DNA of 64,000 nucleotides from JADHOX01 sp038120515 (lineage in GTDB: Bacteria; Pseudomonadota; Alphaproteobacteria; Rickettsiales; JABIRX01): positions 15,319 through 79,318 of the forward strand of contig JAYOLW010000007.1 in the NCBI GenBank assembly GCA_038120515.1. The letters run 5' to 3'. Shown here one piece after another: positions 47,190-56,061 of this stretch. Both the position numbers and the translations under genes were made by a program. Position 1 is the first letter of the stretch. The number at the start of each line of letters is the position of its first letter. The notes under the pieces were generated by a model that was not told where the DNA came from, did not search any database, and saw nothing but the letters and a program-made list of their open reading frames with translations.

Positions 47190-48122
47190 TTAAACTGCTA
47201 TATCTTCAAATAATACTGTTGATAAATATCTTTCACCAAAAGATGCTAAGATAAAAGCTATTACTTTGCCTTTATTTTCAGGTCTTTTTGCAACCTCAAG
47301 CGCGGCAAAGGCAGCAGCACCAGATGAAATACCACCAAGAATTCCTTCAACATTACCAAGTTTTCTTGCAGTTTCAATAGCATCAGTATTTGAAACTTGA
47401 ATAACTTCATCAATCACAGACCTATCAAGAATATCCGGAATAAAACCTGCACCGATTCCTTGAATTTTATGAGGTCCAGGTTGACCACCAGATAAAACCG
47501 GACTATCTTTAGGCTCCACTGCAATCATCTGAATTTTTGGATTATATTTTTTAAGCACTTGTCCAACACCAGTAATTGTGCCTCCAGTTCCAACTCCAGC
47601 AACTACAATATCAATTTCACCATTAGTATCACGCCAAATTTCTTCTGCAGTAGTTTTTCTATGAATTTCAACATTAGCAATATTTTCAAACTGCTTCATA
47701 ATAACAGAATTGCTAATTTCTTTGTTAAGTTCTTGTGCTTTTGCAACAGCTCCTTTCATACCAAGAGCGGCTTCAGTAAGGACAATTTCAGCACCATAAG
47801 CTTTTAAAAGTTTACGACGCTCGATTGACATGGATTCAGGCATAGTCAGTATTAAGCGATAACCTTTAATAGCTGCAACAAATGCAAGACCAATTCCAGT
47901 ATTTCCACTAGTTGCTTCAATAAGAACAGTTTCACCAGCTTTAATCTTTCCAAGTTCCTCAGCTTTTTCAACCATACTAACAGCAATCCTGTCTTTAACA
48001 GAGTTACTTGGATTGTAATATTCAAGTTTAGCTGCCACAATATTATCATTAGTATTTAATTTACCTAATTTCACAAGTGGTGTATTACCAATTAACTTAG
48101 TGAGATTTTCATGAATTGTCAT
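47190..48122 (-). CDS. cysK: Cysteine synthase A (O-acetylserine sulfhydrylase)
   Basis: CysK makes cysteine from O-acetylserine and sulfide. The 310-residue PLP enzyme has the lysine in NPSNSVKDRIA, the phosphate/substrate loop TSGNTGIGLAF and the late GISSGAAAFAAL. The start is placed at the ATG preceded by TAGGTAATAAA, giving the usual N-terminus MTIHENLTKLIGNTPLV. An ATG 16 codons upstream would overlap cysN. It is the last gene of the cys operon and ends at the strong terminator. Confidence 0.95.
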   Translation of the reverse strand: MTIHENLTKLIGNTPLVKLGKLNTNDNIVAAKLEYYNPSNSVKDRIAVSMVEKAEELGKIKAGETVLIEATSGNTGIGLAFVAAIKGYRLILTMPESMSIERRKLLKAYGAEIVLTEAALGMKGAVAKAQELNKEISNSVIMKQFENIANVEIHRKTTAEEIWRDTNGEIDIVVAGVGTGGTITGVGQVLKKYNPKIQMIAVEPKDSPVLSGGQPGPHKIQGIGAGFIPDILDRSVIDEVIQVSNTDAIETARKLGNVEGILGGISSGAAAFAALEVAKRPENKGKVIAFILASFGERYLSTVLFEDIAV

Positions 48123-48150
48123 TTTATTACCTATATTTGTGTTTTCAGTT

Positions 48151-49491
48151 TTATAATTGAGAGCTGTCATAACTTACATTTCGTTTTGAGTTGCCGAAAA
48201 TTTTACTAAAAAAACCTTTTTTTTGCTCTGGCCTTTCAACAAATTTTATTAAACCACAAGCAATTGTTTCATTAGTAAATTTATCGATTAGTAGGAATGA
48301 TCCTGTATATTTTGAATTATTAAAATAATCAAATGGTAACTTCGAGGACAACTTTAGAGTCGCATCAATTATATCATTTTGTTTTGCAAACTGGATATCT
48401 TTGAGAGTTAAATTATCAAGGTTTATAGCACCTTTTACATTATCAATTTTCGCATTAATAAAATTATGATTAATCTTCATTAAATATTCAGATCCTTCGG
48501 ACAAATCAGTTTCTTCTGATTTAAACCAAATAAGATTTGCTGATAATTCTTTTTCAAAAGGTGGGTTTTCTAATGCCCCAGTAAGTAATGAACCTCTTGC
48601 AACATCAATTTCCTTATCAAGCACAACAGCCACAGAGTTACCAATTTCAGCCGAATCGGAAGCCTTACCCGCAACTATAATTTCCTTAATTGTTGCGGTT
48701 TTCATATTAGGCCAAATTTTGATTTCTTGACCAACTTTTAATTTACCAGAAGCAAGCCTTCCAAGTAGATATCTGGTATTAGTATCATCTGTTTCATCTT
48801 TAACTACATTTTGTATTGGTAGTCTTGTTGCAACAAAATTAACTTTTTCTTTAATGTTAATTGTCTCCAATAAATCAATAATTGTTCTACCTTGATACCA
48901 TGGCATTTTCTTGGAGCAATTAACAACATTATCACCCGCCTTTGCTGATATTGGTGTGAAATGAATTTCACTATTTACCAAGAACTTAGCAGTTTTCGTT
49001 CGATATTCATTTACCATCTCCTCAAATTTAACTTCTTTAAAATCCACTAAATCCATTTTATTAACTGCAATGATAAAATGTCTGATTCCTGATAAGTAAG
49101 CAATATAGCTATGACGTATAGCTTGAACTTGAAGTGGCTTTGTAACATCTAATAGAATTACAGCAAGCTCACTGTTCGAAGCTGCCACAGCCATATTACG
49201 TGTATATTCTTCATGACCAGGACTATCTGCGATAATAAACTTCCTTCTATCTGTAGTAAAATAGCGATATGCTGCATCGATGGTAATTTTTTGTTCACGC
49301 TCAGATTCTAAACCATCAACTAATAATGAAAGATCGGTAAAATCCTGGTTAAATTTTTTACTTAAGGTTTCAACTTCCTTCATATGATCTTCAAAGACCG
49401 CATTACTATCAAATAGTAATCTACCAAGAAAACTCGATTTACCATCATCAACATTTCCTGCCGTTAAAAATTTTAAAATATCGTGACTCAT
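48151..49491 (-). CDS. cysN: Sulfate adenylyltransferase subunit 1 (GTPase)
   Basis: CysN is the GTPase that drives CysD to form APS from sulfate and ATP. G-protein motifs are visible: GNVDDGKSSFLGRLL (G1), DSPGHEEYTRNM (G3) and NKMD (G4), followed by two beta-barrel domains. At 446 residues it is a little short and has no fused APS kinase (CysC) domain. TAAGGA precedes the ATG. Without CysC here, the pathway would use APS directly, which agrees with the type of CysH encoded upstream. Confidence 0.95.
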   Translation of the reverse strand: MSHDILKFLTAGNVDDGKSSFLGRLLFDSNAVFEDHMKEVETLSKKFNQDFTDLSLLVDGLESEREQKITIDAAYRYFTTDRRKFIIADSPGHEEYTRNMAVAASNSELAVILLDVTKPLQVQAIRHSYIAYLSGIRHFIIAVNKMDLVDFKEVKFEEMVNEYRTKTAKFLVNSEIHFTPISAKAGDNVVNCSKKMPWYQGRTIIDLLETINIKEKVNFVATRLPIQNVVKDETDDTNTRYLLGRLASGKLKVGQEIKIWPNMKTATIKEIIVAGKASDSAEIGNSVAVVLDKEIDVARGSLLTGALENPPFEKELSANLIWFKSEETDLSEGSEYLMKINHNFINAKIDNVKGAINLDNLTLKDIQFAKQNDIIDATLKLSSKLPFDYFNNSKYTGSFLLIDKFTNETIACGLIKFVERPEQKKGFFSKIFGNSKRNVSYDSSQL

Positions 49492-49549
49492 TATTATTCC
49501 TTAAAAATTTTGTTTCCTACTGCCTAATTTGACATATTTATAGCATCAA

Positions 49550-50446
49550 TTAAAAATACCCCTCTTTCTTTTTCTTCTCCATTGAAGATCCAGGGTCAGC
49601 ATCAATTAACCTGCCTTGACGTTCTGAATATTTACTTGCTTTAATTTCATCAAGTATTTCAGACAGGTTTGATGCGGTTGAATCAATTGCTCCAGTAAGC
49701 GGATAACAACCAAGTGTTCTAAATCTTATTAAACCAGTTTTGATTTCTTCACCTTCTTCAATTGGAAGGCGCTCATCATCAACCATAATTTTTGTACCAG
49801 CTCTTTCAACATAAGGCCTTTCTTTGGCAAAATATAATGGTACAATCTCAATATTCTCATCATGAATATATTCCCAGATATCAATTTCAGTCCAGTTTGA
49901 TAAAGGAAAAACTCGCATTGATTCACCTGGTGCAAGTTTGGTATTAAAAATATTAAATAATTCAGGTCTTTGATCTTTAGGATCCCATGCCTGAAATTCA
50001 TTTCTGTGCGAAAAAATTCGTTCTTTTGCACGTGATTTTTCCTCATCACGACGAGCACCACCAATTGCCGCATCAAACTCATGGTCTTTCAGCATTTTTT
50101 TAAGACCTTCTGTTTTCATAATATCAGTATAGATCTTGCTTGTCTTGCCAAATGGAACGATATTTTCTTTATCACCTCTTGGATTAGTATAACTGATTAG
50201 TTCTAGCCCATTTTTGGCCATTTGTTCATCACGAAAAGAAATCATCTCTTTAAATTTCCATCCCGTATTAACATGTAGAAATTTAAAGGGAGGTTTACTA
50301 GGATAAAATGCTTTTAAAATCAAATGTAACAATACCGAAGAGTCTTTACCAACAGAATACAAAACAACCGGATTATTAAACTCACCAGCAACTTCACGAA
50401 TAATATATAGGCTCTCATCCTCTAAGGCTTTTAAATGTTTTTTCAT
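49550..50446 (-). CDS. cysD: Sulfate adenylyltransferase subunit 2
   Basis: The catalytic subunit, 298 residues, with the PP-loop YSVGKDSSVLLHL, FLHVNTGWKFKEM, GGARRDEEKSRAKERIFS and the family's EWDPKNQRPELW-like AWDPKDQRPELFNIFNTK. It works with CysN. It lies between cysI (10 bases upstream) and cysN (58 bases downstream). AGGTAAATA upstream of the ATG is a fair ribosome site. Confidence 0.96.
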   Translation of the reverse strand: MKKHLKALEDESLYIIREVAGEFNNPVVLYSVGKDSSVLLHLILKAFYPSKPPFKFLHVNTGWKFKEMISFRDEQMAKNGLELISYTNPRGDKENIVPFGKTSKIYTDIMKTEGLKKMLKDHEFDAAIGGARRDEEKSRAKERIFSHRNEFQAWDPKDQRPELFNIFNTKLAPGESMRVFPLSNWTEIDIWEYIHDENIEIVPLYFAKERPYVERAGTKIMVDDERLPIEEGEEIKTGLIRFRTLGCYPLTGAIDSTASNLSEILDEIKASKYSERQGRLIDADPGSSMEKKKKEGYF

Positions 50447-50456
50447 AATTATTTAC

Positions 50457-52133
50457 CTATTTATTTAAATGATCATAAATGAAATCACCAAAATCTTTTC
50501 CAGCGCCTTCTTTATTATATAGAGCAAAAAAACCGTCAAGCTCAGATAAAATTTCAGCTTCATTTAATGATTCTTTGTATTTTACATTAAGTCTTTTTCC
50601 TAAACGATCACCACCAAGATGGAAATTATATTTACCAAGCGCAGTTCCGACAAAACCTATTTCAGCAACATATGGCCTAGCACAACCATTAGGACAACCA
50701 GTCATTCTAATAGTAATTTCCTTATTTTTCATATTATGCTTTTCAAGTAAAGGCTCGATTTTAGTAATCAAACTTGGCATATATCTTTGAGCTTCTGCCA
50801 GCGCTAAGCTACAAGTATTCAAAGCCACACAAGCCATTGAACCAATTCTTGCCTCAGTAAGTGTTTTTTGATAATCAATAATACCATATTTGGCCAAGAT
50901 CTCTTCAACCCTAGCCTTGTCAGCTTCTTTAATTTCGGCTATAGTTAAATTTTGATTTGCAGTAAATTGGAATTCCGAAATGTTAAGATTAGCAATTTCC
51001 CAAATAGCAGTTTTAAATTTAGCAAAATCTTGATCCATTATACGACCATTTTCGGTAAAAGCAGTAAAGTGCCAATCATTTTTAAAATCTTTACGCCAGC
51101 CAATAATGTCATTACGATATTTAAATTCAAACGGCCTAATTGGTTCAAATTTAATACCACTTCTTTTTTCAACATCAGCTTTAAAATTATCAAGCCCGAC
51201 TTTATCAATAGTATATTTTAGTCTCGATAATTTTCGGTTAGATCTATTACCATTATCACGTTGGAACGTAACTACTGCTTCTGCAATATCTAACGCTTTA
51301 TCAGGTGCCACAAAACCAATTTCAGAGGCAAGCCTTGGATATGTTTCACTATTACCATGAGTTGCGCCCATGCCTCCACCTGCTAGGACATTAAAACCGA
51401 TTAATTTACCAGACTCAATAATTGCAACTAAACCAAAATCATTGGCATAAATATCGATGTCATTAAATGGCGGAACTGCTATTGCCATCTTAAACTTACG
51501 CGGCAAGAATACTTCACCATAGATCGGCTCAACTTGTTCTTCATCTTCACTGATTTTTTCTGCATCAAGCCAAATTTCACGGTAAGCTTTGGTATGAGGT
51601 AAAAACTTTTCACTTAAATCATGAGTAAATTTAATAAGATCTTGATGCAGACTTTCCGAATTATGTTCACTATTTTCAAAATTACTACCAGTCACGATAT
51701 TTCTATTAACATCGCCACATGCCGCGATTGAATCTAAATTAAATTTATCAAATGATTGCAGAGTAGGCTTCAATTTTGACTTAATAACACCATGTAATTG
51801 GATAGTTTGTCTTGTCGTAATTTTAACAATTCCAGTAGCATTATCATCTGTAACCTGAAATATACTTTGCATCTGCTCAGCCGAAACTCTACCAGCAGGA
51901 ATTCTAAGCCTAAGCATAAATGAGAATGCTTTTTCTAATTTCTTTTGAGCTCTTCGTGTTCTTGCATCTCTATCATCTTGTTGATAACTACCATGAAATT
52001 TAATAAGCTGCGTGTCAGAATCCGAGATCGCACCAGTCAATTGATCATTAAGACCTTCAGCTATAGTACCTCTTAAATAATTACTTTCGCGTTTGATTTT
52101 TTCAACTTCACTTAACTTTTCTTTATCTGTCAT
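50457..52133 (-). CDS. cysI: Sulfite reductase haemoprotein beta subunit
   Basis: CysI reduces sulfite to sulfide with six electrons, using sirohaem and a 4Fe-4S cluster. The 558-residue protein has two sulfite/nitrite reductase repeats. The cluster/sirohaem cysteines appear as CVALNTC (C-x5-C) and TGCPNGC (C-x3-C), with RTRRAQKKLEKAFSFMLRLR near the N-terminus. It is coupled by position with CysJ and with CysG, which makes its sirohaem. Confidence 0.96.
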   Translation of the reverse strand: MTDKEKLSEVEKIKRESNYLRGTIAEGLNDQLTGAISDSDTQLIKFHGSYQQDDRDARTRRAQKKLEKAFSFMLRLRIPAGRVSAEQMQSIFQVTDDNATGIVKITTRQTIQLHGVIKSKLKPTLQSFDKFNLDSIAACGDVNRNIVTGSNFENSEHNSESLHQDLIKFTHDLSEKFLPHTKAYREIWLDAEKISEDEEQVEPIYGEVFLPRKFKMAIAVPPFNDIDIYANDFGLVAIIESGKLIGFNVLAGGGMGATHGNSETYPRLASEIGFVAPDKALDIAEAVVTFQRDNGNRSNRKLSRLKYTIDKVGLDNFKADVEKRSGIKFEPIRPFEFKYRNDIIGWRKDFKNDWHFTAFTENGRIMDQDFAKFKTAIWEIANLNISEFQFTANQNLTIAEIKEADKARVEEILAKYGIIDYQKTLTEARIGSMACVALNTCSLALAEAQRYMPSLITKIEPLLEKHNMKNKEITIRMTGCPNGCARPYVAEIGFVGTALGKYNFHLGGDRLGKRLNVKYKESLNEAEILSELDGFFALYNKEGAGKDFGDFIYDHLNK

Positions 52134-52156
52134 AATTTCTGCCTTGTTAAATAATT

Positions 52157-53611
52157 CTAATATACATCCTTTAAGTAACGATTTTGTTCCTTAAGATTAT
52201 ATAAATATTCTTTAGCACCATCCTCGTCTAAATTAGCATGAGTTTTGATGATATTTAATAATGTATTTTCAACATCTTTTGCCATATGCTCTTTATCACC
52301 ACAAACATATATTCGTGCGCCATTATTGATCCAATCAAAAAACTCCTTTGCTTCTTCCTGCATTCTATCTTGTACATAGATTTTATGCTCCTGATCACGC
52401 GAAAATGCTAATGAGACTTTATTCAGTAATCCTTGTGCGACAAATTCTTGGATTTCGGTTTGATATAGAAAATCAGTTTGAAAATGTTGAGCGCCAAAAA
52501 ACAACCAATTTTTACCTGTACAACCATTAGCTGCACGATCGGCAAGAAATGATCTAAAAGGTGCTAACCCAGTTCCTGGACCTATTAGGATAATATCTTC
52601 ATTCGCTTCATGTGCCGGTAATCTAAATTGATTATTTGGTTTAATCGTAAATTCAATTTTAGTACCTTCTTCAAGACTAGCTAAATAACCAGAACATAAG
52701 CCTGATTTAGTTTCACCATTTGCATCTTGGTAATATGCAACTCTTACAGTTAGATGCACTTCACCATCATGATAATCAGCTGATGAAGCAATTGAATATA
52801 ATCTTGGAGCAATTTTCTCTGCTTCATAACCAATTGATTTTACATATTCATCATCAGGTTTTAAGGCAATTGATAAACTATCGCCCGGGGTAAATACAAT
52901 TTCTTCATCCGAAGTAATTTCTATATGACGAATTTCAACATTTGAGCCATCATCACTTAAATTAATATTTGCTAAAATCTCACCTTGATAAACTTTATTT
53001 ACATCAACTTTACTAACTGCCGCGGGTGAAGTAATTGCAACAGCACTACCAACAGCATTTTTAGTAAAATTACCAATCCATGACTGGATATGATCATTAT
53101 AATCAAGGTCAAGATCAACTCTTGGAATGATATGTTTTGCACCAAATTCAGATAGGCTTTTATCTAAATCTTTTCCAGATTGGCAAAATAATGGATAAGA
53201 GCTATCACCAAGTGCTATTAAAGCATAACTTAAATGGTTAAGGTCAAGTTTCTTGGCAATTAAATCCTCATAAAAACCTTTAACAGCTTCAGGAAATTCT
53301 CCTTCTCCATGCGTACTAACAATAAAAATAGCCTTGGTTTCTTTTGCAAGTTTTGCCGCTTTATAAATTTCTAAATCTTGAGTTTTGACAATAAAAGCTG
53401 ATTGTAAACTACCAGCAAGATCGCTAGCCAATTGTTTTGAATTTCCAGTTTCGGTACCATAGAATATTGTAAGCTTTTCTTTTTTAGATTCATCAATTAC
53501 AGCAGAAGTAATGGCTCCATCTGAAAGTGCTGAAGTTAAATAACCACTAATCCATATTTGCTCCTCTCGCGTAAGACCTGCGATAATTTGTTTTAATTTA
53601 TTAATATCCAT
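52157..53611 (-). CDS. cysJ: Sulfite reductase flavoprotein alpha subunit, compact form
   Basis: CysJ passes electrons from NADPH through FAD and FMN to CysI. An N-terminal flavodoxin domain (IFYGTETGNSKQLASDL, STHGEGEFPEAV, LGDSSYPLFCQ) is followed by an FAD domain (PRLYSIASS) and an NADPH domain (IGPGTGLAPFRSFL, ICVGD-like YVCGDKEHMAKDV), ending RYLKDVY as in E. coli. The length is 484 instead of about 599. The residues between FTPGDSLSI and PRLYSIASS number only about 20, so the helical connecting domain normally inserted there is missing. Confidence 0.93.
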   Translation of the reverse strand: MDINKLKQIIAGLTREEQIWISGYLTSALSDGAITSAVIDESKKEKLTIFYGTETGNSKQLASDLAGSLQSAFIVKTQDLEIYKAAKLAKETKAIFIVSTHGEGEFPEAVKGFYEDLIAKKLDLNHLSYALIALGDSSYPLFCQSGKDLDKSLSEFGAKHIIPRVDLDLDYNDHIQSWIGNFTKNAVGSAVAITSPAAVSKVDVNKVYQGEILANINLSDDGSNVEIRHIEITSDEEIVFTPGDSLSIALKPDDEYVKSIGYEAEKIAPRLYSIASSADYHDGEVHLTVRVAYYQDANGETKSGLCSGYLASLEEGTKIEFTIKPNNQFRLPAHEANEDIILIGPGTGLAPFRSFLADRAANGCTGKNWLFFGAQHFQTDFLYQTEIQEFVAQGLLNKVSLAFSRDQEHKIYVQDRMQEEAKEFFDWINNGARIYVCGDKEHMAKDVENTLLNIIKTHANLDEDGAKEYLYNLKEQNRYLKDVY

Positions 53612-53619
53612 AACTATTC

Positions 53620-54354
53620 TTAATTATTTTTTCTCACCAATTTTCCATCAACTAAATGTAAGCCACATTCTTTTTGACCTTCAGTTTCCCACCACCATCT
53701 GCCTGAACGCGGATCATTAGGGTCAGTTGGCACTCTTGTACAAGGCGCACAACCAATAGAGGTAAAACCTTTATCATAAAGTTTATTATATGGAATCTTT
53801 TCTTGTTTAATAAAATCCCATATCTCTTTATCAGATAGTTCTAAAATTGGATAGAATTTTACTATTTCATTAACATTATCAATTTCAGAAATTTCCTTAT
53901 CTTCACGAAAAGCCGATTGAGCCGATCTAACACCACTAATCCATACATTAAATCCTTTAAGTGCGCGTTTAAGTGGCTCAATTTTTCGTATCCCACAACA
54001 TTCCAGTCTATTTTCCTTACTTTCATAGAAACTATTAATCCCTTTATTGTCGACAAATGCTTTTAAAGCATCTTGATTTGGATAATAAGGAATTACATTT
54101 ATACCATATTTATTCTTTGTTTGCTGCCAAACTTCATAAGTCTCATCAAACATTCTGCCGGTATCTAAGGTGAAAATAGTAATATCCAATTTCTGACTCG
54201 CGATAATATGAGTAATTATTTGATCCTCAATACTAAAGCTTGATGAGAATATTACCGTGCCTTTATATTCTTGACCAATCTCAGTAATTCTATTTTCCCA
54301 ACTCAAATCTTTCTTTGCGATGATACTGTTTTTAATATCAGTTAAGTTTACCAT
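53620..54354 (-). CDS. cysH: APS reductase (4Fe-4S type CysH)
   Basis: This 244-residue enzyme reduces adenylyl sulfate to sulfite. The PP-loop-like start FSSSFSIEDQIITHII is followed by the cluster cysteines in LECCGIRKIEPL and IGCAPCTRVPTDP, and the catalytic cysteine in KECGLH. The two cysteine pairs are the mark of enzymes that use APS rather than PAPS. This matches the lack of cysC. Its ATG overlaps the cysG stop (TAATG). Confidence 0.94.
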   Translation of the reverse strand: MVNLTDIKNSIIAKKDLSWENRITEIGQEYKGTVIFSSSFSIEDQIITHIIASQKLDITIFTLDTGRMFDETYEVWQQTKNKYGINVIPYYPNQDALKAFVDNKGINSFYESKENRLECCGIRKIEPLKRALKGFNVWISGVRSAQSAFREDKEISEIDNVNEIVKFYPILELSDKEIWDFIKQEKIPYNKLYDKGFTSIGCAPCTRVPTDPNDPRSGRWWWETEGQKECGLHLVDGKLVRKNN

Positions 54355-55820
54355 TATTTTCTAGCCTTTAATTGATCAAAATATTGCCCTTTAATTTTTG
54401 CCATTTCATGCCAAGAACATTCTTTGTAATGGCTTACCGCCTTACCAATAATAATAATTGTAGGAGAGGCAAATTCTTGACTATGATATTTTTCTGTAAA
54501 ATCTTCAAGCTTAGCAAGATATTCAGTTTGAAATGGTGTTGTTGCTTGCGAAACAGCAATAATTGGCGTGTCTTTAGCCTTACCATATTTGAGCAATTGA
54601 TTTATTATTTCTTCGATATGATGCGTTGACATATAAAAAACCAAACTATCAGAAGTTTTGGCAAGACCTTGCCAATATTCTTCATCCAAAAGATCTTTTT
54701 CATAATATGTTAAATACCTGACTGACCTAACACCATCTCTTGTAGTAAGCGGAATACCAAGATAGGCAGCTGTGCCACTTGCAGCAGTAATTCCAGGCAC
54801 AATTTGATATGGTATATTAATCTCTCTTGCAGCTTGAATCTCATCAGTAAGATTGGCAAAAATCGCGGTATCGCCGCCTTTCAGACGAACTATGATTCGA
54901 CCTAAACGGCCATGCTCTTTAATAAGCTCATTAATCTCATTCTGTTTATATCTATGTAGGTTTTTAGTCTTACCAACATTTATCTTGATAACCTCTTTAC
55001 GCGCCAAATGAAATAATTCAGGCGAGGCTAAACGATCATATAAGATGACATCAGCTTTAGCGATTAACCTTGCAGCTTTAATGGTAATAAGCTCAGGATC
55101 ACCAGGTCCTGCACCAATTAAATAAAGTGCGGATTTCTTCTTATTATCATTTTCCTCTAGCACTGCCTCTAGCATTTTTCCGGCCTTCTCTGCATTACCA
55201 GCATAGACCTCTTCAGCAACTTCACCTTCTATGATATCCTGCCAAAACAAACGCCTAACTTGAATCGAGGTTAGTTTTGATTTTACAATTTCTCGATATT
55301 TACCAATAAATTTGGTTAGATTATCTATGCGAACTGGAATTATACGCTCAATTTGTTGCTTAATTAAACGCGTTAGAACCGGCGAAACTCCATTTGAAGA
55401 AATTGCAATATTAAGATTATGCCTTTTAACAATTGAACCAAAAATAAAATTACTAAATTTCTTATTATCGACAATATTAACTAAAATATTATGCTCTTTT
55501 GCATAATTAAAAATTATATGATTAAGCTCATCATTATCAGTTGCCGCTACTATCAGATTAAAACCTTCTAGATGAGAAAGCTGAAACTCAGCCTTAATGA
55601 CCTCATAATTCTTTAATTCAGCAATTGTATAAATTTCCTCATTAATCGATTTAGCAACAATAGTAACATCATAAGCAAACTCAGATATAAGCCTAAGTTT
55701 TGCAACAGCAATAGGACCACCACCTATCATTATTATCTTACTTTTTTCAGTTGATAGAAAAACAGGAAGATATTGATCTTTTGGAAGAATTTTGTGTGAT
55801 TTATTTAAAGATTTTGTCAT
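54354..55820 (-). CDS. cysG: Siroheme synthase, fused trifunctional
   Basis: A 488-residue fusion. The N-terminal dehydrogenase/ferrochelatase part (KIIMIGGGPIAVAKLRLI, SSNGVSPVLTRLIKQQIE) is followed by the uroporphyrinogen III methyltransferase (LYLIGAGPGDPELITIKA, VRLKGGDTAIFANL, VPGITAASGTAAYLGIPLT). It makes sirohaem for CysI. It is the first structural gene of the cys operon. No clear ribosome site precedes its ATG, and the upstream leader ORF ends 57 bases before it, so its translation may depend on the leader. Confidence 0.95.
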   Translation of the reverse strand: MTKSLNKSHKILPKDQYLPVFLSTEKSKIIMIGGGPIAVAKLRLISEFAYDVTIVAKSINEEIYTIAELKNYEVIKAEFQLSHLEGFNLIVAATDNDELNHIIFNYAKEHNILVNIVDNKKFSNFIFGSIVKRHNLNIAISSNGVSPVLTRLIKQQIERIIPVRIDNLTKFIGKYREIVKSKLTSIQVRRLFWQDIIEGEVAEEVYAGNAEKAGKMLEAVLEENDNKKKSALYLIGAGPGDPELITIKAARLIAKADVILYDRLASPELFHLARKEVIKINVGKTKNLHRYKQNEINELIKEHGRLGRIIVRLKGGDTAIFANLTDEIQAAREINIPYQIVPGITAASGTAAYLGIPLTTRDGVRSVRYLTYYEKDLLDEEYWQGLAKTSDSLVFYMSTHHIEEIINQLLKYGKAKDTPIIAVSQATTPFQTEYLAKLEDFTEKYHSQEFASPTIIIIGKAVSHYKECSWHEMAKIKGQYFDQLKARK

Positions 55821-55877
55821 CTAAATTGGTGCCGCTAGGCAAATGGTGAAAAAGGAAAGAACGGGTAAATTTAATAA

Positions 55878-55958
55878 TTAACAACAACACATACAGCACG
55901 CAGATGACATAGCGCGAGATATAAGTGATAACAATTTAGAATTTTTGTCAAAAGCCAT
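55878..55958 (-). CDS. Polycysteine leader peptide of the cys operon (26 codons)
   Basis: A short ORF starts at an ATG about 19 bases after the predicted transcription start and ends in Ser-Ala-Cys-Cys-Met-Cys-Cys-Cys-stop: TGC TGT ATG TGT TGT TGT TAA. Five of the last six codons are cysteine and the sixth is methionine, directly upstream of a sulfate-to-cysteine operon. The N-terminal part, MAFDKNSKLLSLISRAM, is unremarkable. Cysteine-run leader ORFs that act as cysteine-responsive attenuators are described in mycobacteria; the present case is inferred by analogy. GTGCTG at the first Cys codons (55894-55899) could pair with CGGCAC at 55829-55834, just before the cysG ATG. The start lacks a good ribosome site. 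Confidence 0.75.
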   Translation of the reverse strand: MAFDKNSKLLSLISRAMSSACCMCCC

Positions 55959-55983
55959 TTTATATTAAAAAAACAATTGAAAT

Positions 55984-56012
55984 GTTATATGCATACGAAG
56001 CTTTCTTGTCAA
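55984..56012 (-). promoter_or_regulatory. Strong sigma-70 promoter of the cys operon
   Basis: On the minus strand TTGACA (56007-56012) and TATAAC (55984-55989) are exactly 17 bases apart, the best promoter match seen in the window. Transcription would begin near 55977, just before the polycysteine leader ORF. The rest of the gap to the AhpD-like gene holds nothing recognisable. Confidence 0.78.
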
Positions 56013-56061
56013 TAAGAACTTAAATTAAAAACAATTAAGGAACTAGCGAAAACAAGCATTT

